Source of the DNA: UBA5536 sp964592595
Lineage (GTDB): Bacteria; Bacteroidota; Bacteroidia; Bacteroidales; F082
Assembly (NCBI GenBank): GCA_964592595.1
Contig: CAZQFH010000007.1
Coordinates: forward strand, 41,528-105,527
Reading direction: 5' to 3'
DNA length: 64,000 nt
Shown here: positions 36,024 through 43,898 of the stretch, piece by piece
How positions within the stretch are numbered: position 1 is the stretch's first letter
How the letters are laid out: the number at the start of each line of letters is the position of its first letter
The notes under the pieces: model-generated
What the model was told of the DNA's origin: nothing
Seen by the model: the letters and a program-made list of their open reading frames with translations, nothing else
The model's database searches: none
Position numbers and translations under genes: made by a program

Positions 36024-36078
36024 CAATTGAGGCATAAGCAAGCTAATGCGATTAAAGATGAAGAATTGATTTTTCGTT

Positions 36079-36086
36079 TACCTTTG
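36079..36086 (+). promoter_or_regulatory. -7 promoter element of the GNAT-like gene
   Basis: TACCTTTG matches TAnnTTTG, 20 nt upstream of the ATG. Confidence 0.6.
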
Positions 36087-36105
36087 TACAACTAAAACCT
36101 CAGCC

Positions 36106-37272
36106 ATGAAGCTTTCTGAAGTTAAAACAAAAGCGCAGAAGCGCGCCTTTCTGGATCTTGCCCGTGAATTATACAAAGACGATCCGGTATGGGTTTGTCC
36201 GCTCGACAATGTAATTGAAGGGGTTTTCGATCCGGCTAAAAATGTCTTTTTTGAGCAAGGAGAAGCCATTCGCTGGATTTTGTATGACGATAGCGGGAAG
36301 TTGATCGGACGGGTTGCAGCATTTATCAACCGCAAAAAGGCTTTCGGTTACGAACAACCAACAGGTGGCATGGGATTTTTTGAGTGTATCGATGATCAAA
36401 ATGCTGCTTTTATGCTATTTGATCAATGTAAAAATTGGCTGACTGAAAAAGGAATGGAAGCCATGGATGGCCCCATCAATTTTGGCGAAAATGATAATTT
36501 CTGGGGGCTTTTAGTTGAAGGCTTTACGCATCCCAGTTTTGGGATGCCTTATAATCACCCGTATTATGAGCAGTTTTTCAGGGCTTATGGCTTCAAGGAG
36601 TATTTTGAGCAGGTGACTAATCACCTTGATCTTACGATTCCTTTTCCGGAGCGTTTCTGGAAAATTGCCGAATGGGTGCGCAAAAAACCCGGATTTGATT
36701 GGCGGCATTTTGAGTGGAAACAATCGGATAAGTTTATCGCTGACCTTAAGGAAGTGTATGATGAAGCCTGGCAGCATCATCAAAATTTTACGCCTTTAGC
36801 ATTAGACACTATAAAAGCTGAAATGGCTCAAACCAAAACCTTTTTGGAAGAAAAATTTATCTGGTTTGTTTATCACAACGATGAGCCGGCTGCTTTTTTG
36901 GTGATGTTCCCGGATGTGAATCAATTGTTGAAACCTTTGAAGGGCAAAATGAATTTTTGGAATAAGCTTAGGTTTTTCTGGCTTAGTAAAACACAAAAAA
37001 TCGATCGTGCCCGCATCACTATCATGGGTGTAAAGCCGAAGTTTCAGCGTTTTGGATTGGAGTCAGGAATTTTTTGGCAGATGCAGCAGGTAATGGATCA
37101 GCCTGAATATCAACATTATCGTGAGGTTGAATTATCCTGGGTAGGCGATTTTAATCCCAAGATGCAGGCCATCCATGAAGCTGTAGGAGCTAAATTTGGT
37201 AAGCGCCATCGCACTTTTCGATTGGTATTCGATCAATCTAAAAATGCCGGACAAAGGCATAAAGTGATTTAA
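36106..37272 (+). CDS. GNAT-like N-acetyltransferase family protein
   Basis: A 388-residue cytoplasmic protein of a Bacteroidota family usually annotated as N-acetyltransferase-like. The first half (FLDLARELYKDDPVWVCPLDN, then GRVAAFINRKKAFGYEQPTGGMGFFECIDD) and the second half (RARITIMGVKPKFQRFGLESGIFWQM, followed by ELSWVGDFNPKMQAIHEAVGAKFGKRHRTF) both look like GNAT folds. The GVKPKFQRFGLESGI stretch corresponds to the acetyl-CoA motif. Substrate unknown. It converges on mgtE with a 7-nt gap. Confidence 0.78.
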   Translation: MKLSEVKTKAQKRAFLDLARELYKDDPVWVCPLDNVIEGVFDPAKNVFFEQGEAIRWILYDDSGKLIGRVAAFINRKKAFGYEQPTGGMGFFECIDDQNAAFMLFDQCKNWLTEKGMEAMDGPINFGENDNFWGLLVEGFTHPSFGMPYNHPYYEQFFRAYGFKEYFEQVTNHLDLTIPFPERFWKIAEWVRKKPGFDWRHFEWKQSDKFIADLKEVYDEAWQHHQNFTPLALDTIKAEMAQTKTFLEEKFIWFVYHNDEPAAFLVMFPDVNQLLKPLKGKMNFWNKLRFFWLSKTQKIDRARITIMGVKPKFQRFGLESGIFWQMQQVMDQPEYQHYREVELSWVGDFNPKMQAIHEAVGAKFGKRHRTFRLVFDQSKNAGQRHKVI

Positions 37273-37279
37273 TGTTTCT

Positions 37280-38623
37280 TTAACCCAAACCAAGAATCCA
37301 GGTGGCAAGTGAAAAGTAAATCAACACACCACTGATATCTGCAAGCGAGGTAATGAGAGGAGCACTTGCTGTTGCGGGGTCAATATTTATTCTGGTAAAA
37401 ATAAAGGGCAGTAAAAGCCCTATCAAACTGCCTGTTATCACCGTTAACACCATTGTGAGGGCTACAACCAGTATTATTTCGGGTGCTCTGAAACTGGCGA
37501 TCAGGCTAACGCCAGCAGCCATTGTAATACCTAAAAGCAACGAAACCAAAAATTCTTTGCCTAATAACCTGAACCAGTCGGTGATTTCTACATCACCAAC
37601 TGCGAGTGAACGAATCATCAATGTGGCTGATTGGGCGCCTGCATTTCCGCTGCTGGCAATCAGTAATGGCAGAAAAAACAGCAAAGAAACTACTGATGTA
37701 ATGGCAGTTTCAAAGTGTGCGATGGCAGCTCCCGAAAAAACATTCATAAAAACGAGCACCGTAAGCCAAAAAATTCTTTTTTGATAGAGGTAAGTAACCT
37801 TTGCCTTGAGCGGATTTACAATAGCATCCTGAAAAGATCCGAATTTATGGAAGTCTTCCGTGGTTTCTTCCTCCACCACATCCATCACATCATCCACTGT
37901 AACAATCCCAAGCAACAATCCTTCTGTATCAACTACCGGAAGCGCTACCCTGTCCTGATCCTGAAAAATACGGATTGCCAGCTCCTGATCATCAAAAGCG
38001 CTCAGGGCAACAAAACGATCGTCCATAAGCTCCGTAATTGTTTGATCAGCATTGGCCAGCAAGATATCCCGAATACGGATGTCATCAATAAGTTTCATCT
38101 GATTGTCAACAACATAAATAACATTTAAGGTTTCAGAATCCTTTCCGTATTTTCTGATATATTCAAGTGTTTGAGCTACAGTGTTTTTTGGCTTAACTCG
38201 CACATAATGGGGGGTCATCAGTCGGCCAATACTTTCTTCGGGATAGCCCAGTAGTTTAATGGCTACTTTTCGCTCTTCGGGGCTAAGCATTTGTATCAAG
38301 CGCTGACTTACCTGTCCGGGTAATTCTTCAAAAAAGGCAGTTCTGTCATCGGGATCAAGGTCGTTAAGCAAACTGGATAATTTTTGAGCATGGTGTGCCA
38401 GGCCCTCTATCATTTGCTCCTGTTTGTCGATTGTCAGGTGTTGAAATGTTTCTTTTGCCAGTTCTCTGGGCAAAAGTCTGAAGAGGATGATATCTTCTTC
38501 TTCGTCAAGGTTTTCTATGATTTCTGCTATGTCAACAGGATCCATTTCAGCGATCTGCTGACGCAAAGCCTTCCATTCTTTTTCGGAAATAAATTCCTGA
38601 AATTGATCGATAATTTCAGTCAT
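37280..38623 (-). CDS. mgtE: Magnesium transporter MgtE
   Basis: A 447-residue inner-membrane Mg2+ channel. The N-terminal superhelical domain (1-130: MDPVDIAEIIENLDEEEDIILFRLLP) and a CBS-domain pair (about 135-255: LMTPHYVRVKPKNTVAQTLEYIRK, VVDTEGLLLGIVTVDDVMDVVEEE) sense cytoplasmic Mg2+. The five-helix membrane domain follows (about 285-447), with FLPLLIASSGNAGAQSATLMIRSLAVGD as the pore region. An AAGGAG ribosome-binding site, unusual in this phylum, lies 7 nt before the ATG, inside a leader that can fold in two ways and carries a 14-codon ORF. This points to control by Mg2+ at the RNA level. Confidence 0.95.
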   Translation of the reverse strand: MTEIIDQFQEFISEKEWKALRQQIAEMDPVDIAEIIENLDEEEDIILFRLLPRELAKETFQHLTIDKQEQMIEGLAHHAQKLSSLLNDLDPDDRTAFFEELPGQVSQRLIQMLSPEERKVAIKLLGYPEESIGRLMTPHYVRVKPKNTVAQTLEYIRKYGKDSETLNVIYVVDNQMKLIDDIRIRDILLANADQTITELMDDRFVALSAFDDQELAIRIFQDQDRVALPVVDTEGLLLGIVTVDDVMDVVEEETTEDFHKFGSFQDAIVNPLKAKVTYLYQKRIFWLTVLVFMNVFSGAAIAHFETAITSVVSLLFFLPLLIASSGNAGAQSATLMIRSLAVGDVEITDWFRLLGKEFLVSLLLGITMAAGVSLIASFRAPEIILVVALTMVLTVITGSLIGLLLPFIFTRINIDPATASAPLITSLADISGVLIYFSLATWILGLG

Positions 38624-38626
38624 AAG

Positions 38627-38679
38627 TACACTCCTTACTCTTTAAAGCTGTAAGTAGTGCACGACACCCCTTACAGCTT
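38627..38679 (-). promoter_or_regulatory. Mutually exclusive hairpins in the mgtE leader (predicted Mg2+ switch)
   Basis: Hairpin 1 is AAGCTGTAAG (38679-38670) with CTTACAGCTT (38654-38645), 10 perfect pairs and a 15-nt loop. Hairpin 2 is GTGCACTACTTAC (38662-38650) with GTAAGGAGTGTAC (38638-38626), 12 pairs including one G-U and one A-G mismatch. It hides the AAGGAG site of mgtE. Both use CTTAC at 38654-38650, so only one can form. Hairpin 1 begins 2 nt after the stop codon of the leader ORF. Confidence 0.65.
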
Positions 38680-38681
38680 GG

Positions 38682-38726
38682 TTAATTTAAGTTCTTTCGC
38701 TCTGGCTGATCAGGTTCGTCTTCCAT
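38682..38726 (-). CDS. Leader peptide MEDEPDQPERKNLN upstream of mgtE
   Basis: A 14-codon ORF (ATG at 38726, TAA at 38684-38682) beginning about 20 nt after the predicted transcription start. It is acidic and proline-rich at its start (E-D-E-P-D-Q-P), then basic, then Leu-Asn. The same order (Met-Glu, acidic residue, Pro, Pro, Arg/Lys, Leu) is found in the MgtL leader of enterobacterial mgtA, where this kind of N-terminus destabilises ribosomes at low Mg2+. Its stop codon abuts the leader hairpin. Whether it is translated is not known; the link to mgtE is inferred from position and composition. Confidence 0.55.
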   Translation of the reverse strand: MEDEPDQPERKNLN

Positions 38727-38751
38727 GAGATTGTACGATTTGAAATTTGTG

Positions 38752-38759
38752 CAAAAGTA
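38752..38759 (-). promoter_or_regulatory. -7 promoter element of the mgtE leader transcript
   Basis: TACTTTTG matches TAnnTTTG on the minus strand. Transcription would begin near 38746, giving a leader of about 120 nt before the mgtE ATG. Confidence 0.6.
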
Positions 38760-38794
38760 AGCTTTTTGATGGCATTGATGGATGGCAGAAAAAT

Positions 38795-38828
38795 AAAAAA
38801 AGCTGCAACAACAGATGCTACAGCTTTT
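38795..38828 (-). terminator. Terminator of trxB
   Basis: AAAAGCTG (38798-38805) pairs with CAGCTTTT (38821-38828). A T-run follows on the minus strand. It separates trxB from the mgtE promoter. Confidence 0.75.
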
Positions 38829-38850
38829 GGTATATGAGGAGTTTATTGTG

Positions 38851-39807
38851 TTAGTCGTTTTCGGCAGCCAAAAAGCGTTCGGCTTCCAGCGCTGCCATAC
38901 AGCCTGTTCCGGCAGCTGTAACTGCCTGACGGAAGATTTTATCCTGAACATCACCACAGGCAAAGATTCCCGGGATATTTGTTGCTGTTGAATCAGATTT
39001 GGTTTTGATATAACCAGTTTCATCCATATCCAAAACACCAGCAAAAAGATCGCTGTTAGGTTTATGACCAATTGCCACAAAGAAGCCGTCGATGTCGATA
39101 GTTTTTTCTTCGTGGGTTTTGTTGTTGATCAGCACAGCACCTTTAAGGGATTTAACAAATCCTTTTTCTTCACCAAAAAGCTCTTTGGTGTTATGGTTCC
39201 AAAGCACTTCGATATTGGGAGTGTTGAGCACGCGCTTTTGCATGGCTTTTGAGGCACGCAGTTCGTCGCGGCGAACGATCAGATAAACTTTTTTGCAAAG
39301 CTTTGCCAAGTAGGTGGCTTCTTCGGCAGCCGTATCGCCACCACCAACCACGGCAACATCTTTTCCTTTATAGAAAAAGCCGTCGCAGGTGGCACAAGCA
39401 GAAACGCCACCACCTTTAAACTTTTCTTCCGATTCCAATCCAAGGTATTTGGCTGTAGCACCGGTAGCTATAATGAGCGTTTCGGCCAATATTTCCTTAC
39501 CGTCTTCATCTTTTACTTTGAAAGGCCGCGAAGTGGTATCTACTTCCGATATCATTCCCCAGCGTGTTTCAGTTCCAAAACGTTCGGCCTGAGCCTTCAA
39601 TTCTTCCATCATTTCGGGGCCTGTGATTCCTTGCGGGTAACCGGGGAAATTTTCCACTTCAGTAGTTGTGGTTAACTGTCCACCTGGTTGGCTGCCCAGA
39701 TACATAACTGGTTTTAAATCAGCACGTGCCGCATAGATGGCAGCGGTGTATCCGGCAGGACCTGAGCCGATGATCAAACATTCAATTTTTTCCGGTGTAT
39801 TGCTCAT
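38851..39807 (-). CDS. trxB: Thioredoxin-disulfide reductase
   Basis: A 318-residue flavoprotein that reduces thioredoxin with NADPH. It shows the FAD-binding IIGSGPAGYTAAIYAARADL (residues about 12-31), the redox disulfide C138-A-T-C141 (SACATCDGFFYKG), the NADPH site VVGGGDTAAEEATYLA, and the C-terminal FAD motif IPGIFACGDVQDKIFRQAVTAAGTGCMAA. Full length. It has its own terminator and a near-consensus TATTTTAG upstream element. Confidence 0.97.
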   Translation of the reverse strand: MSNTPEKIECLIIGSGPAGYTAAIYAARADLKPVMYLGSQPGGQLTTTTEVENFPGYPQGITGPEMMEELKAQAERFGTETRWGMISEVDTTSRPFKVKDEDGKEILAETLIIATGATAKYLGLESEEKFKGGGVSACATCDGFFYKGKDVAVVGGGDTAAEEATYLAKLCKKVYLIVRRDELRASKAMQKRVLNTPNIEVLWNHNTKELFGEEKGFVKSLKGAVLINNKTHEEKTIDIDGFFVAIGHKPNSDLFAGVLDMDETGYIKTKSDSTATNIPGIFACGDVQDKIFRQAVTAAGTGCMAALEAERFLAAEND

Positions 39808-39977
39808 GTGTCTTTATTTATGATTTAACTTTTTGAGTTGCTAAAATAGTGCCAATTGATGATATAGGGTATTAAAAGCTATAAGCTGCTGACAAATTGT
39901 CGCAAAGAGTAGTGATAATTAAGCGATTTATTTGAGGCTGATTTTTTGTCAGATTATTTGTCAGCGTAGAAATTTAG

Positions 39978-40009
39978 TTTGCGCAAGTGTGGATATTGTA
40001 TTAATTTTG
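39978..40009 (+). promoter_or_regulatory. Promoter of tRNA-Pro
   Basis: TTTG (39978-39981), 20 nt, TAATTTTG (40002-40009), a textbook Bacteroidota promoter ending 16 nt before the tRNA. Confidence 0.75.
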
Positions 40010-40025
40010 CAGCGCTTTAAGCAAT

Positions 40026-40099
40026 CGGGGCGTGGTGCAGTTGGCTAGCATTCTTGCATGGGGTGCAAGCGGTCGCCCGTTCGAGTCGGGCCGCTCCGA
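40026..40099 (+). tRNA. tRNA-Pro (anticodon GGG)
   Basis: A cloverleaf can be drawn by hand. Acceptor stem: CGGGGCG (40026-40032) with CGCTCCG (40092-40098), including one G-U. D stem: GTGC/GCAT. Anticodon stem: CTTGC/GCAAG with loop ATGGGGT, anticodon GGG. T stem: GCCCG/CGGGC with loop TTCGAGT. The discriminator is A and the CCA end is not encoded. Confidence 0.92.
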
Positions 40100-40313
40100 C
40101 AAATTGAAAATGAGGCGTTTACATCAATTGGTGTAAGCGCTTTTTTCTTGCCGGTTGAAGTTAAGTTGTCACATTAAACCCTACCTTTCTCCTTTTGCCT
40201 TCAAAACTGAGTGTAGATAAATTTTTTCCAGTGGATCATTGCGGTGATGATTTTTTAGCTTGATGTTTAACTTTTCAGACAGAAATCACGTTAGTCGCTG
40301 TGAAAAGAAGATG

Positions 40314-40321
40314 TATTTTTG
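40314..40321 (+). promoter_or_regulatory. -7 promoter element of the SDR gene
   Basis: TATTTTTG matches TAnnTTTG, 17 nt upstream of the ATG at 40338. It lies inside the longer open frame and so supports the later start. Confidence 0.6.
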
Positions 40322-40337
40322 TGTAAAAATATCGCAA

Positions 40338-41114
40338 ATGACAAATTTGAGAAACACCTGGTCGTTATCTGGAAAAACAGCTTTAATAACTGGTGCCACA
40401 AAAGGAATTGGTAAAGCAATAGCACAGGAATTTGTTAACCTGGGTGCAGCTGTTTTTTTGGTTGGCCGGGATGGCAAGACGCTTGCTGAGGTATTGGATT
40501 CATTTGATCTTTCAAATGACAAGCTCGACGGCATAGTTGCTGATATTTCAAAGCCCGAAGATCGCGCCAGGCTTGCAGAAGCTCTCATGAATAAATGGAG
40601 CAGCCTGGACGTACTCGTTAATAATGTGGGTACCAATATCAGGAAAAAGACTACAGACTATTCAGATGAAGAAATTGAGTTTATCTTTCAAACAAATTTA
40701 AAGTCGGCTTATGATCTGAGTCGAAGGTTGTATCCTGCGCTCAAAGCTTCAACAAATGGTGCTATCGTGAATATTGCTTCCGTGGCGGGACTTACCAGCC
40801 TAAAAACCGGCTCAGTGTATGGCATGACAAAAGCGGCCATGGTGCAGATGACAAAAAACCTGGCCTGCGAATGGGCTGTGGATGGTATCAGGGTAAATGC
40901 TGTGGCACCATGGTATATCGAAACCCCCTTAGCAAAACAGGTTTTGCAGGATAAGGAATACTTGCAGGCTGTTCTTAATCGCACGCCCCTGAAGCGCATT
41001 GGCACGCCTGAAGAAGTGGCTTCAGTTGCAGCATTTCTTGCCATGCCGGCATCATCTTATGTTACCGGGCAGTGCCTTGCTGTGGATGGTGGATTTATGG
41101 CTTACGGATTTTAA
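40338..41114 (+). CDS. SDR family oxidoreductase (tropinone reductase-like)
   Basis: A 258-residue classical short-chain dehydrogenase. It shows TGATKGIGKAIAQEF near the N-terminus (cofactor), LVNNVGTNIRK, the catalytic Ser in VNIASVAGLTSLKTGSVYGMTKAA with Tyr-x-x-x-Lys as Y-G-M-T-K, and C-terminal SSYVTGQCLAVDGGFMAYGF. The frame is open from 40260, but 40338 gives the standard N-terminus and follows the promoter. The plant and fungal members reduce ketones; the substrate here is unknown. Confidence 0.9.
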   Translation: MTNLRNTWSLSGKTALITGATKGIGKAIAQEFVNLGAAVFLVGRDGKTLAEVLDSFDLSNDKLDGIVADISKPEDRARLAEALMNKWSSLDVLVNNVGTNIRKKTTDYSDEEIEFIFQTNLKSAYDLSRRLYPALKASTNGAIVNIASVAGLTSLKTGSVYGMTKAAMVQMTKNLACEWAVDGIRVNAVAPWYIETPLAKQVLQDKEYLQAVLNRTPLKRIGTPEEVASVAAFLAMPASSYVTGQCLAVDGGFMAYGF

Positions 41115-41234
41115 TATTCATGTATGGTATCATTTCTGGAGAGAATAAGAAGGAACTTTTGCACTATTTCATACTGGTTTAAAAAGAAAAACTTACGATT
41201 TGGTGAACTAAAGGTGAATTCAATTTTTTTAACC

Positions 41235-41242
41235 TATTTTTG
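41235..41242 (+). promoter_or_regulatory. -7 promoter element of the haem-binding protein gene
   Basis: TATTTTTG matches TAnnTTTG, 22 nt upstream of the ATG. Confidence 0.6.
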
Positions 41243-41263
41243 ATAAAATAATATCCAATAACT

Positions 41264-41719
41264 ATGAAAACAAAACACAAAATCTTGATCGGATTGCTGG
41301 TTCTTATTATCCTGGTCCAATTTATTCGCCCTGAGCGAAATATTGAAAACAATCCAAGCAGGTATGATATTTTTCATAAAAGCGGTCAGCCAACCGAAGT
41401 TGTTGCTATGGTGCAATCGGCTTGCTACGATTGTCATTCAAATCGCACCACTTATCCCTGGTATGCCAGCGTGGCGCCGGTTTCGTGGATGATTGCTTAC
41501 CACGTGAAGGAGGGCAAATCGCATGTAAATTTCAGCGATTGGAAATTGCTGGAAACCGATAAACAACGTCATATGCTTGATGAAGTGATCGAAGTTCTCG
41601 AAAAGCAGGAAATGCCCCCTAAGCCTTATCAGTGGTTACATAGTGAAGCAGATTTGGATCAGACGCAAGTTCAACTCCTTATCAATTGGGCAACAGAGTT
41701 TAAAGCTCAACTGAATTAA
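41264..41719 (+). CDS. Haem-binding domain protein (Haem_bd, one CxxCH)
   Basis: A 151-residue protein with one N-terminal transmembrane or signal segment (HKILIGLLVLIILVQFI) and a single c-type haem motif CYDCH near residue 51 (SACYDCHSNRTTYPWYASVAPVSWMI). This matches the small Bacteroidota Haem_bd family, a periplasmic membrane-anchored cytochrome-like protein. Met or His for the sixth ligand cannot be assigned. Partner unknown; a terminator follows. Confidence 0.9.
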   Translation: MKTKHKILIGLLVLIILVQFIRPERNIENNPSRYDIFHKSGQPTEVVAMVQSACYDCHSNRTTYPWYASVAPVSWMIAYHVKEGKSHVNFSDWKLLETDKQRHMLDEVIEVLEKQEMPPKPYQWLHSEADLDQTQVQLLINWATEFKAQLN

Positions 41720-41723
41720 AACG

Positions 41724-41754
41724 AAAAAGCAGGCCAAAGAAATTTGACCTGCTT
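41724..41754. terminator. Terminator between the haem-binding and FG-GAP genes
   Basis: AAGCAGG (41727-41733) pairs with CCTGCTT (41748-41754), extended inward by AAA/TTT. It lies between convergent genes. Confidence 0.65.
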
Positions 41755-41775
41755 GATAAATTTATATTTCCAAAA

Positions 41776-43815
41776 CTATTTTATAACAATCAGCCGCCTG
41801 GCAAGCGCACCGTTTTGATAAGTGATTTGCAGCATAAGTGCATGTTGCTGATAAGTTGTTAAATCAAGCTGCATTGCTGTTTTTTCTTCAATATTAATTT
41901 CGTCCAGAAGCTGACCTTGTAAATTATACAAGCTTAATTTTGAGGCATGCTCACGCATTTTTAGCTGAACCAATCCCTGGCTTGGATTAGGATACACCAC
42001 TAATTTTTCAGTGGTAATTTCATTTGTTCCAACGGTAATATACAGATTTACCGGAACAATCACTTCCGGATTTAAAGGATCATTACTGCTGACAATCAGT
42101 TCGGCCTGATACATCCCATTTTCTAGTTCTGTTGCATCCAGACAAACTTCAACCAATAAGCTTTCGCCAGGCGAAACAGTTGCGTTTGCGGGATTTACAG
42201 TAATCCAGTTGTCGCGTAAATAATTGGTTACGATACTGAATTCCAGATCGGCTTCACCTGTATTACTGATTGTTAAATCGCTGCAGTAAATTTCATTTCC
42301 TGACCAGCTTTGGGTAATTTCAGCCGGATCAACTGCGATGACTGGAAAACTATTCTGAGCAGCAGCAATATAGCCCCGATGATCGTTGCTGCCTTTGTAA
42401 GTTCCGGCTAGAATATTTGAGGTTTCCATATCAACACCCATGCTGTAAGCATTGATAAAAACAGAATCGGTGGATTGGAAATTCTGTTCATAAGATAATG
42501 CAACTAAATCAAGCATGCCATCTCCGTCAATATCACCAAGGTTAGCGCCATTGATAAAAGTGAATCCTGTTGGCCTTAGAGGAAAACCATCGAGTTCGCC
42601 GCTTCCATCCATTTTGTAGGCATGGATAAATCCCATCCCGTCAATCATCAGATTGCTCCCAAAAACCAGTTCGTGTTGTCCGTCGGCATCCAAATCAGCC
42701 ACGCTGATAAAGCCTTCCAAACCTCCTGATTTGGTGATTGGAAAATTATCCATCATACTGCCATCGGGATGAAATCCGTAAAGCATGGGAGCAACCTCTT
42801 CACCTGTTGGCCTGCTCATAAAAGTGCTGTAATTGCCGTCTCCATTAAGATCAACTACAGTAGGAGGGGAATAAGTCCAATAATTTTCGGGTACTGCAAC
42901 AGGCCAGCCTTCGCGGTAGTTTCCCTGATGATTGCGCGCATAATACTTTGGAGCATTTCCATGTGTGGAACCAACGATGCTGAGGTCGCCGGAGCCATCA
43001 AAATCAACAAGCAGTGGCGATTGGTATGAAAAGCTGTAGTTATCCGATGCTATTGGGAAACCGTTTAATGGATCGCCATCGGCATCAAAGGCATACATGG
43101 TTCCATTGGAAATGGCTGTTACAATATCCATGATACCATCATTGTTGATATCAGCTACTGAAGGCGTAACAGCAGGTGTGCCGTCAAGATTCTGCGGCCA
43201 GTTCGAACCAAAGCTGCTGCCATCCTGATTGAGTACATGCAAATTATTGGAGGTTCGCGTTTGAACAATGATTTCGCATTGATGGTCACCATTCATATCA
43301 GCAATCACAGGGCCGCAGATGATCCAGTGGTTGTTAAAACTCAGTGGCCAGCCGCTCATGTCATTACCATTAATATCCAGGTAATAAACCCTGCCATTAT
43401 CGGGCACGCCACCTGTAACACAAACAATTCCAAGGGTGCCGTTTCCATCCATATCGGCAACTGCTGGCGGATAAATGGCAGTGCCGGTGAGGTTTTTTTG
43501 CCAGAGCAAACTGCCATCACCTTTGTAAACATTGAGCCGGTTATAAGAAGCAGCTAAAATTTCATCCTGACCATCCTGATCGATATCGGCTAAAGTTACT
43601 CCTCTGAAATTCTTGAAATTAGGACTGGCACCCATTTTTTTTGGGAAACCCGGAAGTTGTTCTAAAACAGAAGCTTTGTTGATGCTGTTGTCCACTTCAA
43701 CTGCCTGTGTCATTACTCGTCCTTCTTCATTTAAATACGCTTTAAATGCCTGTTGACCATTTGTTTGCAGAAATAGTCCAAGGACTAAAAGTGTCAAAAC
43801 ATAAAAAATTTTCAT
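41776..43815 (-). CDS. FG-GAP repeat surface protein with T9SS type A sorting domain
   Basis: A 679-residue exported protein. Signal peptide (MKIFYVLTLLVLGLFLQTNGQ), then an integrin-like propeller with repeated DxDxDG calcium loops (DIDQDGQDEILA, DMDGNGTLGIV, DINNDGIMDIV, DLDADGQHELVFG, DIDGDGMLDLV), an Ig-like domain (about 490-590), and a C-terminal T9SS type A sorting domain (VVYPNPSQGLVQL, SLYNLQGQLLDEI, ending RRLIVIK). It would be secreted by the Por/Gld system and anchored on the cell surface. Ligand unknown. Confidence 0.92.
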   Translation of the reverse strand: MKIFYVLTLLVLGLFLQTNGQQAFKAYLNEEGRVMTQAVEVDNSINKASVLEQLPGFPKKMGASPNFKNFRGVTLADIDQDGQDEILAASYNRLNVYKGDGSLLWQKNLTGTAIYPPAVADMDGNGTLGIVCVTGGVPDNGRVYYLDINGNDMSGWPLSFNNHWIICGPVIADMNGDHQCEIIVQTRTSNNLHVLNQDGSSFGSNWPQNLDGTPAVTPSVADINNDGIMDIVTAISNGTMYAFDADGDPLNGFPIASDNYSFSYQSPLLVDFDGSGDLSIVGSTHGNAPKYYARNHQGNYREGWPVAVPENYWTYSPPTVVDLNGDGNYSTFMSRPTGEEVAPMLYGFHPDGSMMDNFPITKSGGLEGFISVADLDADGQHELVFGSNLMIDGMGFIHAYKMDGSGELDGFPLRPTGFTFINGANLGDIDGDGMLDLVALSYEQNFQSTDSVFINAYSMGVDMETSNILAGTYKGSNDHRGYIAAAQNSFPVIAVDPAEITQSWSGNEIYCSDLTISNTGEADLEFSIVTNYLRDNWITVNPANATVSPGESLLVEVCLDATELENGMYQAELIVSSNDPLNPEVIVPVNLYITVGTNEITTEKLVVYPNPSQGLVQLKMREHASKLSLYNLQGQLLDEINIEEKTAMQLDLTTYQQHALMLQITYQNGALARRLIVIK

Positions 43816-43898
43816 AAGATTTGAGTTTAGGTTTACTGTTCTTGTTTTCCATAAAGAAACACGTAAAAGTAATGAAAAGCCAGATCAATGCAAATTAC

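Noticed and set aside
38624..38760. M-box magnesium riboswitch upstream of mgtE
   Set aside because: The leader is only about 120 nt and lacks the M-box multi-helix core; a leader peptide with two alternative hairpins fits better.
38682..39080. A 132-residue minus-strand ORF ending at the leader stop
   Set aside because: Its 5' part lies inside trxB in another frame and crosses the trxB terminator; only the last 14 codons (the proposed leader) sit on the mgtE transcript.
40338..41114. SDR start at 40260
   Set aside because: The promoter element at 40314-40321 lies inside the longer frame, and the family N-terminus begins at 40338.
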